From positions 56,743-120,742 of the forward strand of contig NZ_JACAXB010000028.1 of NCBI RefSeq assembly GCF_013391415.1: a DNA stretch of 64,000 nucleotides. The letters are read 5' to 3'. This DNA comes from Aquitalea sp. LB_tupeE. Lineage in GTDB: Bacteria > Pseudomonadota > Gammaproteobacteria > Burkholderiales > Chromobacteriaceae. The position numbers and the translations under genes are program-made. The notes under the pieces were generated by a model. The model did no database searches, was not told the origin of the DNA, and saw nothing but the letters and a program-made list of their open reading frames with translations. Position 1 is the first letter of the stretch, and each line of letters begins with the position of its first letter. Positions 63,984 through 64,000 of the stretch are shown piece by piece.

Positions 63984-64000
63984 GGCAACAGTGCCGTGCG

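Larger units (their letters stand above)
62655..64000. mobile_element. Left end of an integrative element (genomic island or prophage), continues past window
   Basis: Bounded at 62655-62702 by the tRNA-Asn fragment. Inside are two perfect palindromes, an AlpA/Xis-like gene and an unrecognised protein. The DNA is visibly more AT-rich and less coding-dense than the housekeeping DNA. No integrase is visible; it may lie further right. Confidence 0.65.

Overview
The window reads as a chromosome segment of a GC-rich, flagellated betaproteobacterium. The order and flavour of the housekeeping genes (tgt-yajC-secD-secF; thrS-infC-rpmI-rplT-pheS-pheT-ihfA-merR) and an IF3 whose N-terminus reads [10 protein letters not shown] point to Neisseriales, most likely the Chromobacteriaceae (Chromobacterium/Aquitalea/Vogesella type). 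That placement is inference from remembered protein resemblance, not from a search.

Layout. 1-8.9 kb: the distal flagellar rod/hook operon flgD(partial)-E-F-G-H-I, a terminator, then flgJ and a sigma-28-type promoter driving flgK-flgL. 9-13.7 kb: a standalone succinylglutamate desuccinylase, an enoyl-CoA hydratase and an alpha/beta hydrolase on the minus strand, then an EAL-CBS-GGDEF cyclic-di-GMP protein. 14.2-22.3 kb: a polyamine/amine block with an orphan PotG-like ATPase, a PuuB-like oxidase, biosynthetic arginine decarboxylase SpeA, and an APC permease plus nitrilase-family amidase divergent from a LuxR-type regulator. 22.4-27.8 kb: mnmA translationally coupled to a small exported protein, a Nudix hydrolase, a Fur-box-controlled bfd, a DUF945 protein and a fatty-acid desaturase. 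27.8-31.5 kb: MgtC and an NRAMP-family transporter behind a leader of about 950 nt. 31.5-42.2 kb: ridA, miaA, sbcB, tdk, mutL, a DedA protein and the tgt-yajC-secDF operon. 42.4-50.2 kb: tRNA-Val(GAC), the thrS...ihfA-merR translation cluster and tRNA-Pro(GGG). 50.5-58.2 kb: an HdeA-like protein and an alcohol/aldehyde oxidation regulatory set (NarL-type response regulator, FIST protein, hybrid histidine kinase, ExaC-like aldehyde dehydrogenase, DUF779). 58.3-62.2 kb: small conserved genes, a chemoreceptor with a C-terminal cytoplasmic sensor, and mscL with a zinc-ribbon tail. 62.65 kb to the end: the left junction of an integrative element at a 48-bp 3' fragment of tRNA-Asn, with an AlpA/Xis-like gene and an unrecognised minus-strand protein.

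The most interesting part is the 28.5-31.3 kb Mg2+-like locus. An NRAMP homologue that has lost both the Asn and the Met metal ligands sits upstream of mgtC. It is preceded by a strong minus-strand promoter whose -35 box lies inside a 16-bp perfect palindrome, by three short ORFs with ribosome-binding sites (the last begins M-D-P-Y-P, recalling MgtL of Salmonella), and by a C-rich, G-poor stretch that looks like a Rho loading site. Together these suggest a translation-coupled, Rho-dependent Mg2+ sensor controlling an NRAMP-type Mg2+ importer. Other noteworthy signals are an infC gene that appears to start at ATA, a Phe-rich leader peptide plus terminator before pheS, and the tRNA-Asn island junction.
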